Below, in pieces: positions 1-6,127 of a stretch of 6,137 bases of DNA. Every line of letters begins with the position of its first letter. Position 1 is the first letter of the stretch. This stretch comes from CAZXVW01 sp964644025. GTDB taxonomy: Bacteria; Acidobacteriota; Terriglobia; Bryobacterales; Bryobacteraceae. The position numbers were made by a program, and so were the translations under genes. The notes beneath the pieces were generated by a model. It ran no database searches, was not told the DNA's origin, and was given only the letters and a program-made list of their open reading frames with translations. The stretch is taken from contig CAZXVW010000232.1 of assembly GCA_964644025.1 (NCBI GenBank), positions 1 to 6,137 on the forward strand. Direction: 5' to 3'.

Positions 1-474
1 GCGGCACGCGTATTCCCACTCGGCCTCAGTGGGGAGCCGGTAGCGGCGCCCCTCCTTCTTGCTCAGCCACCGGCAGAACGCAACGGCGTCATCCCAGCTT
101 ACGCCGCTGGCGTAGTCTGCAAACGGGCCGCCGGGCTGGTAGTCCGGATCGAACTGACGGTACTGTTCCGCGCTGACCTCCTGCTCGGACAGGTAGAAGG
201 CGTGTGAGATGGCCACCCGGTGCGCCGGTTCCTCATCCCAGTCGCCATGGAGCAGCAACTCCGGGCCGTGGAGCCCGGCCGGCGGAGTCGGGTTCAGTCT
301 TCCCATGGTGAACGAGCCGGGCTCGATCCGGATCATCTTCATCCCGAGCGAATTGGTGAATTGTTGGCCCGTTGGCGCGCGCCCGCACGAGGTGAGCAGC
401 GCGGCAGTGAGAAGCGCCACTGCTGCGATTGTGTATTCGGCAGGATGCCGATGGTGTCGGTTGCTCTGCTTCAT
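1..474 (-). CDS. FGE-sulfatase-domain lipoprotein (SUMF1/formylglycine-generating-enzyme-like), 3' part missing
   Basis: The first 158 residues are visible; the gene runs off the left edge. Residues 1-30 form a lipoprotein signal: charged start (MKQSNRHHRH), hydrophobic stretch (about 15-27) and lipobox L-T-S-C with Cys30, predicting a lipid-anchored exported protein. The FGE-sulfatase domain starts near residue 40: NSLGMKMIRIEPGSFTMG (41-58), DEEPAHRV (80-87), an EVSAEQY segment (99-105) and GVSWDDA...RLPTEAEWEYACR (124-158). True FGEs oxidise a sulfatase cysteine to formylglycine using C-terminal cysteines, which lie outside the window, so catalysis cannot be judged; many bacterial proteins with this fold have other or unknown roles. 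I chose the start at 474 because GGAG lies 9 nt upstream; an in-frame ATG at 489 would add five residues but has no clear ribosome site. It lies 53 nt downstream of the lyase-family gene, same strand, so is probably co-transcribed. Confidence 0.88.
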   Translation of the reverse strand, partial: MKQSNRHHRHPAEYTIAAVALLTAALLTSCGRAPTGQQFTNSLGMKMIRIEPGSFTMGRLNPTPPAGLHGPELLLHGDWDEEPAHRVAISHAFYLSEQEVSAEQYRQFDPDYQPGGPFADYASGVSWDDAVAFCRWLSKKEGRRYRLPTEAEWEYACR

Positions 475-483
475 CAGTTCAAT

Positions 484-487
484 CTCC
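484..487 (-). promoter_or_regulatory. Ribosome binding site deciding the start of the FGE-like lipoprotein
   Basis: On the minus strand GGAG lies 9 nt before the ATG at 474-472. It overlaps the alternative upstream ATG at 489-487, whose own upstream sequence is C-rich and has no Shine-Dalgarno match. This favours the downstream start. Confidence 0.5.
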
Positions 488-527
488 ATGGGCGGTGGCC
501 CAGCCGGCACGAGCCTCGCACGCCCAC

Positions 528-1472
528 TCAACCGGCGGCCGCCTCAGGCGGCGGCAGCCCCGCCTCCCGCTCCACTTCGTCCAGGTACGCGATCAGCCAG
601 TTGCCGTACCGCTCGTGGTAGGGATCGTAGGCAATTGTTGGGCTTCGAACCTTCACGGTGTTGAACAGGCCGCGGTGATGGAACAGCCGCTTGTAAAAAT
701 GAATCGAGATGTCCAGGTGCTGGTGCGTGAACGCGAGCACCGGAAGGATCTTGTGAAACCACTTCCTGGCCTCGTCCAGATCGCCCCGCTCATGAGCCTT
801 GAAGATGCGGACGTACAGCCCGGTCATCGCGGTGGGCATGAAGACATCGACCCCGCGGTCCAGCGCTTCGATCATCTGCTCGGCGGCCCAGCCGCCGGAA
901 ACATGCAGCCGGCCGCCGGTGGCCGCGAGCACGGCCGAGTACTTCGGGCCGGCCGGCGCCACCTCCACCTTGAGGCAGCGGAAGGCGGGAATGGTCTCGA
1001 ACAGATCCTGGATCAGGCCGACTGAGAGCCCATACCCCTGCCATTCCCAGTCCTGAATCATCAGCATTGGCATGCCAACCGACGCGAGCGACCGGAAAAA
1101 CTCTCTGATGGCGTTGTCGTCGCCCCGGCGGGTGCGGGGCGTTTCGGCGAGCACGCCCTCGCAACCGGCGGCCAGCGCCGCCTCGGCGGCCTGGAAGCTT
1201 ACCTGTTCCTCGGCGGCCGTGCAACCGGCGATCAGCTCCGCCCGGCCCCGGGTATGAGCACGCACGAAGCGGATCAGCTCGATGCGTTCGGCCAGGCTCA
1301 AGTCGTAGACTTCCGCCGCGTAGGCCGGCGTCAGGAAACCGGCCGCACCCTCGGCCAGGTGACGTTCCACCAGCCGGCTCAGGCAGGGAAAATCAATGCG
1401 GCCGTCATCATCAAACGGCGTGTTGAGGCTGACCACCACGCCGCGGAGGGGGTATTTGCGCTTTGCCGTCAT
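528..1472 (-). CDS. DapA/N-acetylneuraminate lyase (dihydrodipicolinate synthase) family protein with atypical active site
   Basis: A 314-residue protein of usual length for this TIM-barrel family, whose members form a Schiff base between a lysine and pyruvate or another 2-keto acid and catalyse aldol cleavage, condensation or dehydration. The N-terminus (GVVVSLNTPFDDDGRIDF, 11-28) is the standard first strand and turn. Lys168 in FRCLKVEVA sits at the Schiff-base position. By hand alignment, the pyruvate-carboxylate motif GTTGE is replaced by AYAAE (50-54), and the catalytic Tyr (Tyr133 in E. coli DapA) falls at Ile139/Gln140 in a Trp-rich segment (IQDWEWQGYG). A biosynthetic DapA role is therefore unlikely; a catabolic lyase or dehydratase with an unknown substrate is more plausible. 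The ATG at 1472 is the only near start: an in-frame TGA lies three codons upstream. The Shine-Dalgarno is weak, and the gene starts 27 nt after the iclR stop, suggesting co-transcription. Confidence 0.9.
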   Translation of the reverse strand: MTAKRKYPLRGVVVSLNTPFDDDGRIDFPCLSRLVERHLAEGAAGFLTPAYAAEVYDLSLAERIELIRFVRAHTRGRAELIAGCTAAEEQVSFQAAEAALAAGCEGVLAETPRTRRGDDNAIREFFRSLASVGMPMLMIQDWEWQGYGLSVGLIQDLFETIPAFRCLKVEVAPAGPKYSAVLAATGGRLHVSGGWAAEQMIEALDRGVDVFMPTAMTGLYVRIFKAHERGDLDEARKWFHKILPVLAFTHQHLDISIHFYKRLFHHRGLFNTVKVRSPTIAYDPYHERYGNWLIAYLDEVEREAGLPPPEAAAG

Positions 1473-1499
1473 TGTGTTTCATCGATCATCCAGCTCGCG

Positions 1500-2372
1500 T
1501 CAGCCTCCGCCGCCGCGGCCCGGAGCCGGCAAAGGACTAGCCTGAATGCGCCGTTCCCCCTCTTGGACCGCGTCCAAGACGGCGCGGATGATTTCCTCCT
1601 TCTTTCCCGGCGTCATGCGGATGGAGGGCGTGGAAAGGCTCAACGCGGCCGTTACCCGGCCCTTTTCATCCCGCAGCGGCGCTCCGCAACAGTAAGCTCC
1701 CAATACTGATTCGGCTCTGTCCTCGGCGTAGCCCTGGCGCCGGATGCGCTCGTATTCGGCGAGAATCTTCAGGCGGTCCACCACGGTGTTTTCCGTCCGC
1801 TGATACAATCCGTTCACGTGAAGAATATGATTGATCTTCTCCCGTGTCTGAAACGCAGTGATCGCCTTTCCCAGCGAACTGGCGTATGGTTGCAGCACCC
1901 GGCCCACCGTGTTGGTGATGCCGATCTCATGGAAGGTCTGGATCGTGTCGATGACCTCGATCTTGTCCTCGAACAGGAACGCGGTACTGGCCGTTTCGTT
2001 GAACCGGTTGCTGAGTTGCCGCAGCAACGGGTGAATTGCGGCGGCGATGACCTCGGCCCGCTCCCGCAGCTTCCCCCGCACCAGGCGCGGGGCCAGATGG
2101 TAGGAACCATCCTCGTTGTGCAGCAGGTACCCGCGCGCGGTCAGCGTACACAGGATGCGGAACAGAGAGGATTCCGGGAAGTTTCCCAGCCGGCTGATTT
2201 CGGTCATGCTGAGAGCCGTTTCCCCGTCCGGGAAACATTCCAGCACATCCAGGACTCGGGCGGCAGCTTTGGAATAGCTCGCAGCACCCACCGCCCCACC
2301 GGCTTGCTGCCGGCGCTGTGTCTTCGGGCGTCTCCGACGAGGACTCTTTGGCGATACCGTTCCGGTTGTCAC
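1500..2372 (-). CDS. IclR-family transcriptional regulator
   Basis: A 290-residue protein with the two-domain IclR plan. A basic, low-complexity tail (RRRRPKTQRR, about 12-21) precedes the N-terminal winged helix-turn-helix at about 33-95, with the HTH in LSMTEISRLGNFPESSLFRI (54-73) and the wing near GYLLHNEDGSYHLAPRL. The C-terminal effector-binding domain spans about 105-278, with family signatures LQPYASSLGKAITAF (160-174) and GYAEDRAES...GAPLRDEKGRVTAALSLSTPS (214-250). IclR proteins bind DNA as dimers or tetramers and are commonly regulators of neighbouring catabolic genes, responding to small organic acids or aromatics; the ligand here is unknown. The start is GTG, supported by GAGGAG 6 nt upstream, although the frame stays open further upstream. 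It is the first gene of the leftward operon and divergent from the receptor gene, so autoregulation and control of the receptor are plausible (inference). Confidence 0.93.
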   Translation of the reverse strand: MTTGTVSPKSPRRRRPKTQRRQQAGGAVGAASYSKAAARVLDVLECFPDGETALSMTEISRLGNFPESSLFRILCTLTARGYLLHNEDGSYHLAPRLVRGKLRERAEVIAAAIHPLLRQLSNRFNETASTAFLFEDKIEVIDTIQTFHEIGITNTVGRVLQPYASSLGKAITAFQTREKINHILHVNGLYQRTENTVVDRLKILAEYERIRRQGYAEDRAESVLGAYCCGAPLRDEKGRVTAALSLSTPSIRMTPGKKEEIIRAVLDAVQEGERRIQASPLPAPGRGGGG

Positions 2373-2378
2373 ATGCGT

Positions 2379-2384
2379 CTCCTC
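2379..2384 (-). promoter_or_regulatory. Ribosome binding site fixing the GTG start of the IclR gene
   Basis: GAGGAG on the minus strand lies 6 nt before the GTG at 2372-2370. An ATG at 2375-2373 (reading CATGTGAC) is out of frame and meets TGA almost at once, so GTG is the credible start. Confidence 0.65.
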
Positions 2385-2457
2385 ACCGACCTTATCAAGA
2401 CACTGGGCTTCAATGCCAAGAACGCCCTCGGATGCGATATCCGTGTAGGCCGCTGGC

Positions 2458-2473
2458 GCCGGGGCCGCCCGGC
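2458..2473 (-). repeat. GC-rich hairpin in the iclR leader
   Basis: A perfect 6-bp stem (GCCGGG/CCCGGC) with a 4-nt loop would form in the 5' leader of the iclR transcript, about 85 nt before the GTG. No T-run follows it on the minus strand, so it is not an intrinsic terminator. It could be an incidental GC-rich palindrome or a leader structure. Confidence 0.3.
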
Positions 2474-2476
2474 AAG

Positions 2477-2489
2477 ATTATAACTTCCA
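2477..2489 (-). promoter_or_regulatory. Proximal -10 box (TATAAT) and adjacent operator-like half-site before iclR
   Basis: The minus strand reads TATAAT at 2482-2477, a perfect -10 hexamer, but none of the 16-18 nt spacings gives a convincing -35. If used, it would probably need an activator. Immediately beside it on the plus strand is TAACTTCCA (2481-2489), sharing ACTTCCA with the left arm of the palindrome at the receptor promoter (2899-2905). This fits a weaker copy of the same operator, but a seven-base match can be chance. Confidence 0.3.
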
Positions 2490-2529
2490 AAATGTATCTC
2501 TACTTTCACTTTCGTCGGCTATCGTTAGC

Positions 2530-2558
2530 ATATTACAGTAGTTCGGGCAGTCCGTCAA
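2530..2558 (-). promoter_or_regulatory. Probable sigma70-type promoter for the iclR-lyase-lipoprotein operon
   Basis: On the minus strand, -35 TTGACG (2558-2553) and -10 TAATAT (2535-2530) are separated by exactly 17 nt, matching consensus at 5/6 and 4/6 positions. Transcription would start near 2523, giving a leader of about 150 nt before the iclR GTG. The surrounding stretch (about 2477-2560) is visibly more AT-rich than the flanking DNA. Confidence 0.5.
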
Positions 2559-2872
2559 GAGTAGACTGCTTCCGGATTTTGCCACAACGGACCCGGCTCC
2601 GGCCCGAGTTGATTTGTTAACCGATTGATAGTTCAATATGTTACGAGTCCTACCGAGGCGGCGGTGGGCCGTTTGGCAAAGCCGGCATAGCGATTTCCGG
2701 GTTCGAGTCCTCCGGACGCGGCAACCCCGGCCAGGAGCGAGAGTCGGCCTGCGGGACAGATTGAACCGGGCCGGGAGCGCCGACAGGGGGCCCGTATAGC
2801 GCCGAATTCGTTCAGATCGACCGAGTAGTTTCCAGATATGGCGTAATTATGGGTGCAAGGACCCGAAAAGTC
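2559..2872. other. Gene-free stretch between the two divergent promoters
   Basis: No convincing gene was found in these roughly 310 bases. A minus-strand reading frame (2896-2633) shows no domain or signal, and its composition is what random GC-rich DNA gives. The stretch contains the tRNA-like direct repeats (2640-2723), four CCGG words in 15-bp phase (2682-2730) and an inverted repeat CGGGCC/GGCCCG (2767-2772 and 2789-2794) with no T-tract. It also contains ATATGGC (2836-2842), inversely repeated as GCCATAT (2892-2898) at the receptor promoter. Confidence 0.5.
2640..2723 (+). repeat. Imperfect 22-23-nt direct repeat with tRNA-like outline
   Basis: Two copies, at 2640-2662 and 2701-2722, share the pattern GTT(a)CGAGTCCT(a)CCG...GCGGC. 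The second copy, GTTCGAGTCC, resembles the T-arm of a tRNA. A 77-nt cloverleaf can be drawn from 2644: acceptor CGAGTCC/GGACGCG (6 of 7 pairs), T-A at positions 8-9, a weak 3-bp D stem, an anticodon arm 2669-2685 with loop TGGCAAA (GCA, Cys, at the anticodon position), and a T arm with only 3 of 5 pairs. The loop lacks the invariant U33 and no CCA follows. It is at best a degenerate tRNA relic and may be coincidence. Confidence 0.22.
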
Positions 2873-2901
2873 TTGACAGCTTCCGAACTCTGCCATATAC
2901 T
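2873..2901 (+). promoter_or_regulatory. Strong sigma70-type promoter of the receptor gene
   Basis: TTGACA (2873-2878), a 17-nt spacer and TATACT (2896-2901) match consensus at 11 of 12 positions with optimal spacing. Transcription should begin near 2908-2909, giving a leader of about 217 nt before the chosen receptor start. A promoter this close to consensus would tend to be highly active unless repressed, which fits the palindrome overlapping its -10. Confidence 0.75.
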
Positions 2902-2916
2902 TCCAGGTAGAAGTAT
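2897..2916. promoter_or_regulatory. Perfect palindrome (ATACTTC-N6-GAAGTAT) overlapping -10 and start site: likely operator
   Basis: Arms 2897-2903 and 2910-2916 are perfect 7-bp inverted complements separated by CAGGTA. The element runs from about -12 to +8 relative to the predicted start, the classic position for a repressor that blocks RNA polymerase. The nearest candidate regulator is the divergent IclR protein, whose family binds short palindromes. That pairing is inferred from proximity only. Confidence 0.55.
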
Positions 2917-3031
2917 CATTGATGCCGATATGCCGGTGATCGCAACGCTTTGGCGAGCCATAGCAGTATCAGCGCATCTGTGAGGTGGGATGTTGGAACG
3001 AGCAATCCTTGAGCAAGAACTTCTGCCCACG

Positions 3032-3073
3032 GCCCGGCGGCCACATCTCTTCGACACTGCGGCAGAGCCGGGC
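3032..3073 (+). repeat. Inverted repeat in the receptor leader
   Basis: GCCCGGC (3032-3038) and GCCGGGC (3067-3073) are perfect complements with a 28-nt loop, ending 38 nt before the AAGGAG ribosome site. Such a stem could form in the mRNA, but GC-rich complementary 7-mers are easy to find in this DNA. Confidence 0.25.
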
Positions 3074-3111
3074 GGCAAGAATCCCTCGGGGCGTTTTCCG
3101 ACTTCAGGAGT

Positions 3112-3117
3112 AAGGAG
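3112..3117 (+). promoter_or_regulatory. Ribosome binding site deciding the receptor start
   Basis: AAGGAG lies 7 nt before the ATG at 3125-3127, and the signal peptide begins exactly there. A GTG at 3122-3124 directly precedes the ATG in frame but is spaced less well. This supports 3125 over the upstream in-frame ATG at 2990. Confidence 0.7.
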
Positions 3118-3124
3118 AAACGTG

Positions 3125-6100
3125 ATGCGACGAGTCCTATTTGTTTTCAGTGGTGTGATGTGCGTGCTCCTGCTGGCCGCGATGGCCCAGGGGCAGGTCA
3201 TCACCGCTACGATCTACGGCAGCGTAACGGACCCGGCGGGCGCGGTGATTCCGGGCGCCAAGGTGACGGCGACGAACACCGGCACCGGCGCGGCGGCGAC
3301 CACGACCACGAACGAGGTGGGGGAATTCACCTTATCCAGCCTGCAGCCGGGAACCTATGAACTGACGATCGAGGCGGACGGCTTCAAGGCGCAGAGACAA
3401 ACCGGCCTGGAGCTGGCGGCGGGCCAACGGGCGCGCATGAGCTTCCAGTTGCAGATCGGCGCGGTGACCGAGAGCGTGGAAGTGACCGGCGCGGCCCCGC
3501 TGGTGAACGCCGTGAACGCCGAGCAGCGTTCGAACCTCGAAGCCGTCCAGGTCCAGGATCTGCCGATTGTCCGACGCGATTGGAGCAGCCTGCTGAACCT
3601 GGGTACGGGCATCAGCACCTCCGGCGGGCAGGTGCGGCTCAACGGGCTGGCTTCGGCCGGATTCCGGCTGACCGTGGATGGCACGGACGCCACCATGGAC
3701 AGCGAGATGCCGGCACTTTCCATGTACGGGAATTTCAACTTCATCAAGGGTGTCAGCACGGAAGCGATCGACCAGATCAACGTGGCCAAGGGCGTGGCCT
3801 CGGCCGAGATCGCCAACACGATGTCGGGCAACGTGAACATCATCACCAAGAGCGGCACGAACGAGTTTCACGGAAGTCTGTTTGAGCTGAACCAGACCGA
3901 GAACCTGAACGCCAGGAACCAGTTTCTGTCGAGCAAGACGCCGATGGTCTACAACCAGTTCGGCGGCTCGCTCGGGGGGCCCATCATCCGCAACAAGCTG
4001 TTCTTCTTCGGCGATTACGAAGGGTACCGGCAACGAGGATTCAAAGCCCTTCACGACGATGTTCCGACCAAGGAATTCCGCGAGCTGGCTCATTCGAAGA
4101 ACCCAATCTATGACAACATTCTCTCTGTTTTCCCTCTCCCGAACCAGCCTTACGAGCCGGGCGCCATTACCGGCCAATGGGTCGGGTCTGGCTCCGAACA
4201 GGGCAGCGACAACCACGTCGACGCCCGCGGTGACTGGCACATGAGAGACGACCTCATCCTCAGCGCCCGCTACACCAGGAGCCGGCCCTTCAAACTCAAT
4301 CCCAGGGTGGTTTCGGCCAACAACCGGACGTATCAGGGGCTGGCCGAGCAGGGTACGCTGAACGTGTTGTACGTCAAACCGACCTGGACCTCCGAGAGCA
4401 GGTTCGGCGCCAACGTCAACAACGTGAACCGTCTGGATCACCTATACAGCCTCTATGAGAAGGACGCCTCCTACGCCGGCATCGGCGGAGGCGCCTTGGG
4501 CTTCGGCACCGACGGCGAAACCTATTACAAGGCGGGGAGCACCTGGTCGCTCGAAGAAATCATCGCCATCACCCGCGGCCGCCACTCGATTAAGTATGGC
4601 GGACTGTTCATGAACACCCACGGCTCGCGCGCCAACATCGAGACCCCCCAGGTGCATTATTCGACCCTGGAGGATTTCTTCAACAATATCCCGAGCGGAC
4701 GGCGGGTGACCATGGGCGTCAGCGAGTACCTAATGAGCACCTCAACGGTGGGTGTATTCTTTCAGGACGACTTTAAGGTAAGCCGGAGACTGACGCTGAA
4801 CCTTGGCCTGCGGTGGGATTACTACGAGGTGCCCGATGAGCGGGACGGCCGTTTCTTCAATCGCGACCAGCCGTTCGGCACCGGCCCGTACCTGCCGCCG
4901 GATCAGATCTGGAAGGCCGACTACAACAACTTTGCTCCGCGCCTGGGCTTTGCATACAGCGTGGACGATGAAGCCAAGACCGTCATCCGCGGTGGGTTCG
5001 GCGTCTACACCAATCCGCATACCTTGTTTGGCGGCCCGGTGGACATCGTCCGCAACGCGGTCGATGAACCGTTCCGGGTGAGTTTCAACCGCGCGGATGT
5101 CCTCGCCCCGGGTGGCGACGTGTTCCGTTTCCCGATCAGCAACGAGAAGGTGGCCGCCTTCATGAAGCGGCCTGGCGGACTGCAAAGCGACACCGCGATC
5201 GACACGAACTATCCTGCCCCGTTCAGCTATCAATGGACGCTCAGCCTGCAGCGGCAATTGGCCCGGGATCTGGTGCTCGAGACGGCTTACGTGGGCAACC
5301 GCGGGGTGAACCTGACGATGGTCCGCTACTGGAACCAACCGGACCGGGTGACGGGCATCCGGCCGTATCCTTGCTGCACGGAGTTCCGCTACCGCGACCC
5401 CGGTGAATCCACGCACTACAACTCCTGGCAAACCACCTTGCGGAAGCGCTTCTCCCAGGGCTTTTCCTTCAACGTCAACTACACGTTCGCCAACTCGATG
5501 AGCTACACCAACCAGGGTGATCTTCTGCTGCCGGCTTCGGTGCAGGATATCTACAACGTCAAGGCGGACAAGGGCCCGGTTGACAGCGACATCCGTCACC
5601 GGTTTGTCACCGACTTCATCTACGAACTGCCTTTCGCCAAGCTTTCGGCTTCCGATTCCGGAGCCTCGCGGCTGCTGCTGCGAGGCTGGCAGATTGGCGG
5701 CGTATTGACCGCCCAGACCGGCAGCCCAGTGAATGTGACGCAGCCGTCGGCGCTGGTGAGCAGCCGGCCGGATTACATCGGCGGCAAGCCCACCTTCGAC
5801 AACGCCACCGAAACGCTGGTGGGCATCAACAAGGCGGCGTTCGCGCTGGTGCCGATCGGCGAGGTGAGCGGGGTGCCCATCCGGCCCGGCAACGTCGGCC
5901 GGAACGCACTGCGGGCCCTGGGAATGTGGAACCTGGATCTGTCGCTTTCCAAGGCTTTGCTGCTGACCGAGTCGATGAAGCTGAAATTCACCGCCGACAT
6001 GCTGAACAGTTTCAACCACACGAACCTCTCCTCGCTGGAGAGCCGCATCACCCGGTCGAGCTTCGGCCGGTACCGGGCAACGCGGGGAGCGCGAGTTGTG

Positions 6101-6127
6101 CAATTGGGCTTGCGCCTGACGTTCTGA
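3125..6127 (+). CDS. Oar-like TonB-dependent-receptor-type outer-membrane protein with carboxypeptidase-regulatory-like domain
   Basis: A complete 1000-residue protein. A Sec signal peptide covers about 1-24 (MRRVLFVF, hydrophobic core VMCVLLLAAMA, probable cleavage around AQG/Q). A carboxypeptidase-regulatory-like beta-sandwich spans about 25-120 (YGSVTDPAGAVIPGAKVTAT, LQPGTYELTIEADGF). A TonB-receptor plug follows at about 130-248 (VDGTDATM; NVNIITKSGTNEFHGSLFE at the plug-barrel junction). The remainder is a barrel of about 750 residues with family motifs YNQFGGSLGGPI, KLFFFGDYEGYR, FFQDDFKVSRRLTLNLGLRWDYY, APRLGFAYS, ETAYVGNRG and NSFNHTN. The final strand VVQLGLRLTF ends in Phe, the usual outer-membrane assembly signal. 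The size is typical of the Oar-like family of Acidobacteriota, usually assigned to uptake or binding of large carbohydrates or peptides; the ligand cannot be read here. No obvious TonB box was identified and no SusD-like partner lies in the window. Two adjacent cysteines (750-751) lie in a probable loop. Confidence 0.93.
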   Translation: MRRVLFVFSGVMCVLLLAAMAQGQVITATIYGSVTDPAGAVIPGAKVTATNTGTGAAATTTTNEVGEFTLSSLQPGTYELTIEADGFKAQRQTGLELAAGQRARMSFQLQIGAVTESVEVTGAAPLVNAVNAEQRSNLEAVQVQDLPIVRRDWSSLLNLGTGISTSGGQVRLNGLASAGFRLTVDGTDATMDSEMPALSMYGNFNFIKGVSTEAIDQINVAKGVASAEIANTMSGNVNIITKSGTNEFHGSLFELNQTENLNARNQFLSSKTPMVYNQFGGSLGGPIIRNKLFFFGDYEGYRQRGFKALHDDVPTKEFRELAHSKNPIYDNILSVFPLPNQPYEPGAITGQWVGSGSEQGSDNHVDARGDWHMRDDLILSARYTRSRPFKLNPRVVSANNRTYQGLAEQGTLNVLYVKPTWTSESRFGANVNNVNRLDHLYSLYEKDASYAGIGGGALGFGTDGETYYKAGSTWSLEEIIAITRGRHSIKYGGLFMNTHGSRANIETPQVHYSTLEDFFNNIPSGRRVTMGVSEYLMSTSTVGVFFQDDFKVSRRLTLNLGLRWDYYEVPDERDGRFFNRDQPFGTGPYLPPDQIWKADYNNFAPRLGFAYSVDDEAKTVIRGGFGVYTNPHTLFGGPVDIVRNAVDEPFRVSFNRADVLAPGGDVFRFPISNEKVAAFMKRPGGLQSDTAIDTNYPAPFSYQWTLSLQRQLARDLVLETAYVGNRGVNLTMVRYWNQPDRVTGIRPYPCCTEFRYRDPGESTHYNSWQTTLRKRFSQGFSFNVNYTFANSMSYTNQGDLLLPASVQDIYNVKADKGPVDSDIRHRFVTDFIYELPFAKLSASDSGASRLLLRGWQIGGVLTAQTGSPVNVTQPSALVSSRPDYIGGKPTFDNATETLVGINKAAFALVPIGEVSGVPIRPGNVGRNALRALGMWNLDLSLSKALLLTESMKLKFTADMLNSFNHTNLSSLESRITRSSFGRYRATRGARVVQLGLRLTF

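Larger units (their letters stand above)
2908..3124 (+). other. Long 5' leader of the receptor transcript
   Basis: The stretch between the predicted start site and the receptor ATG contains no separate gene. It includes an in-frame ATG at 2990 preceded by GAGG (2982-2985) that would give a 45-residue, Arg/Pro-containing N-terminal extension to the receptor; an in-frame TGA at 2981 bounds it. It also contains a long-range inverted repeat (3032-3038 and 3067-3073). No known riboswitch class was recognised by eye. Confidence 0.4.

Noticed and set aside
1818..2483. Plus-strand 221-codon frame opposite iclR
   Set aside because: It is antisense to an unmistakable IclR protein; composition-driven shadow.
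2640..2723. Functional tRNA gene
   Set aside because: The T stem pairs at only 3 of 5 positions, U33 is missing, the variable region is odd and no CCA follows. It was downgraded to a repeat with tRNA-like outline.
2767..2794. CGGGCC/GGCCCG inverted repeat as a possible terminator
   Set aside because: The loop is 16 nt, no T-run follows on either strand, and no gene ends nearby.
2633..2896. Minus-strand 87-codon open frame in the intergenic region
   Set aside because: No family resemblance was recognised, it overlaps the receptor promoter and the tRNA-like repeats, and no strong ribosome site was seen.
2990..3124. Receptor start at ATG 2990
   Set aside because: A typical signal peptide and a better-spaced AAGGAG point to 3125. 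The upstream start is kept only as a finding.
3332..4441. Long minus-strand open frame (369 codons) inside the receptor gene
   Set aside because: It is antisense to a clearly recognised receptor, has no domain or signal, and is explained by third-position GC bias.
4742..6103. Long minus-strand open frame (453 codons) inside the receptor gene
   Set aside because: Same reason: the plus-strand frame shows continuous barrel motifs to the C-terminal Phe, and the antisense product is Arg/His/Val-rich with no recognisable fold.
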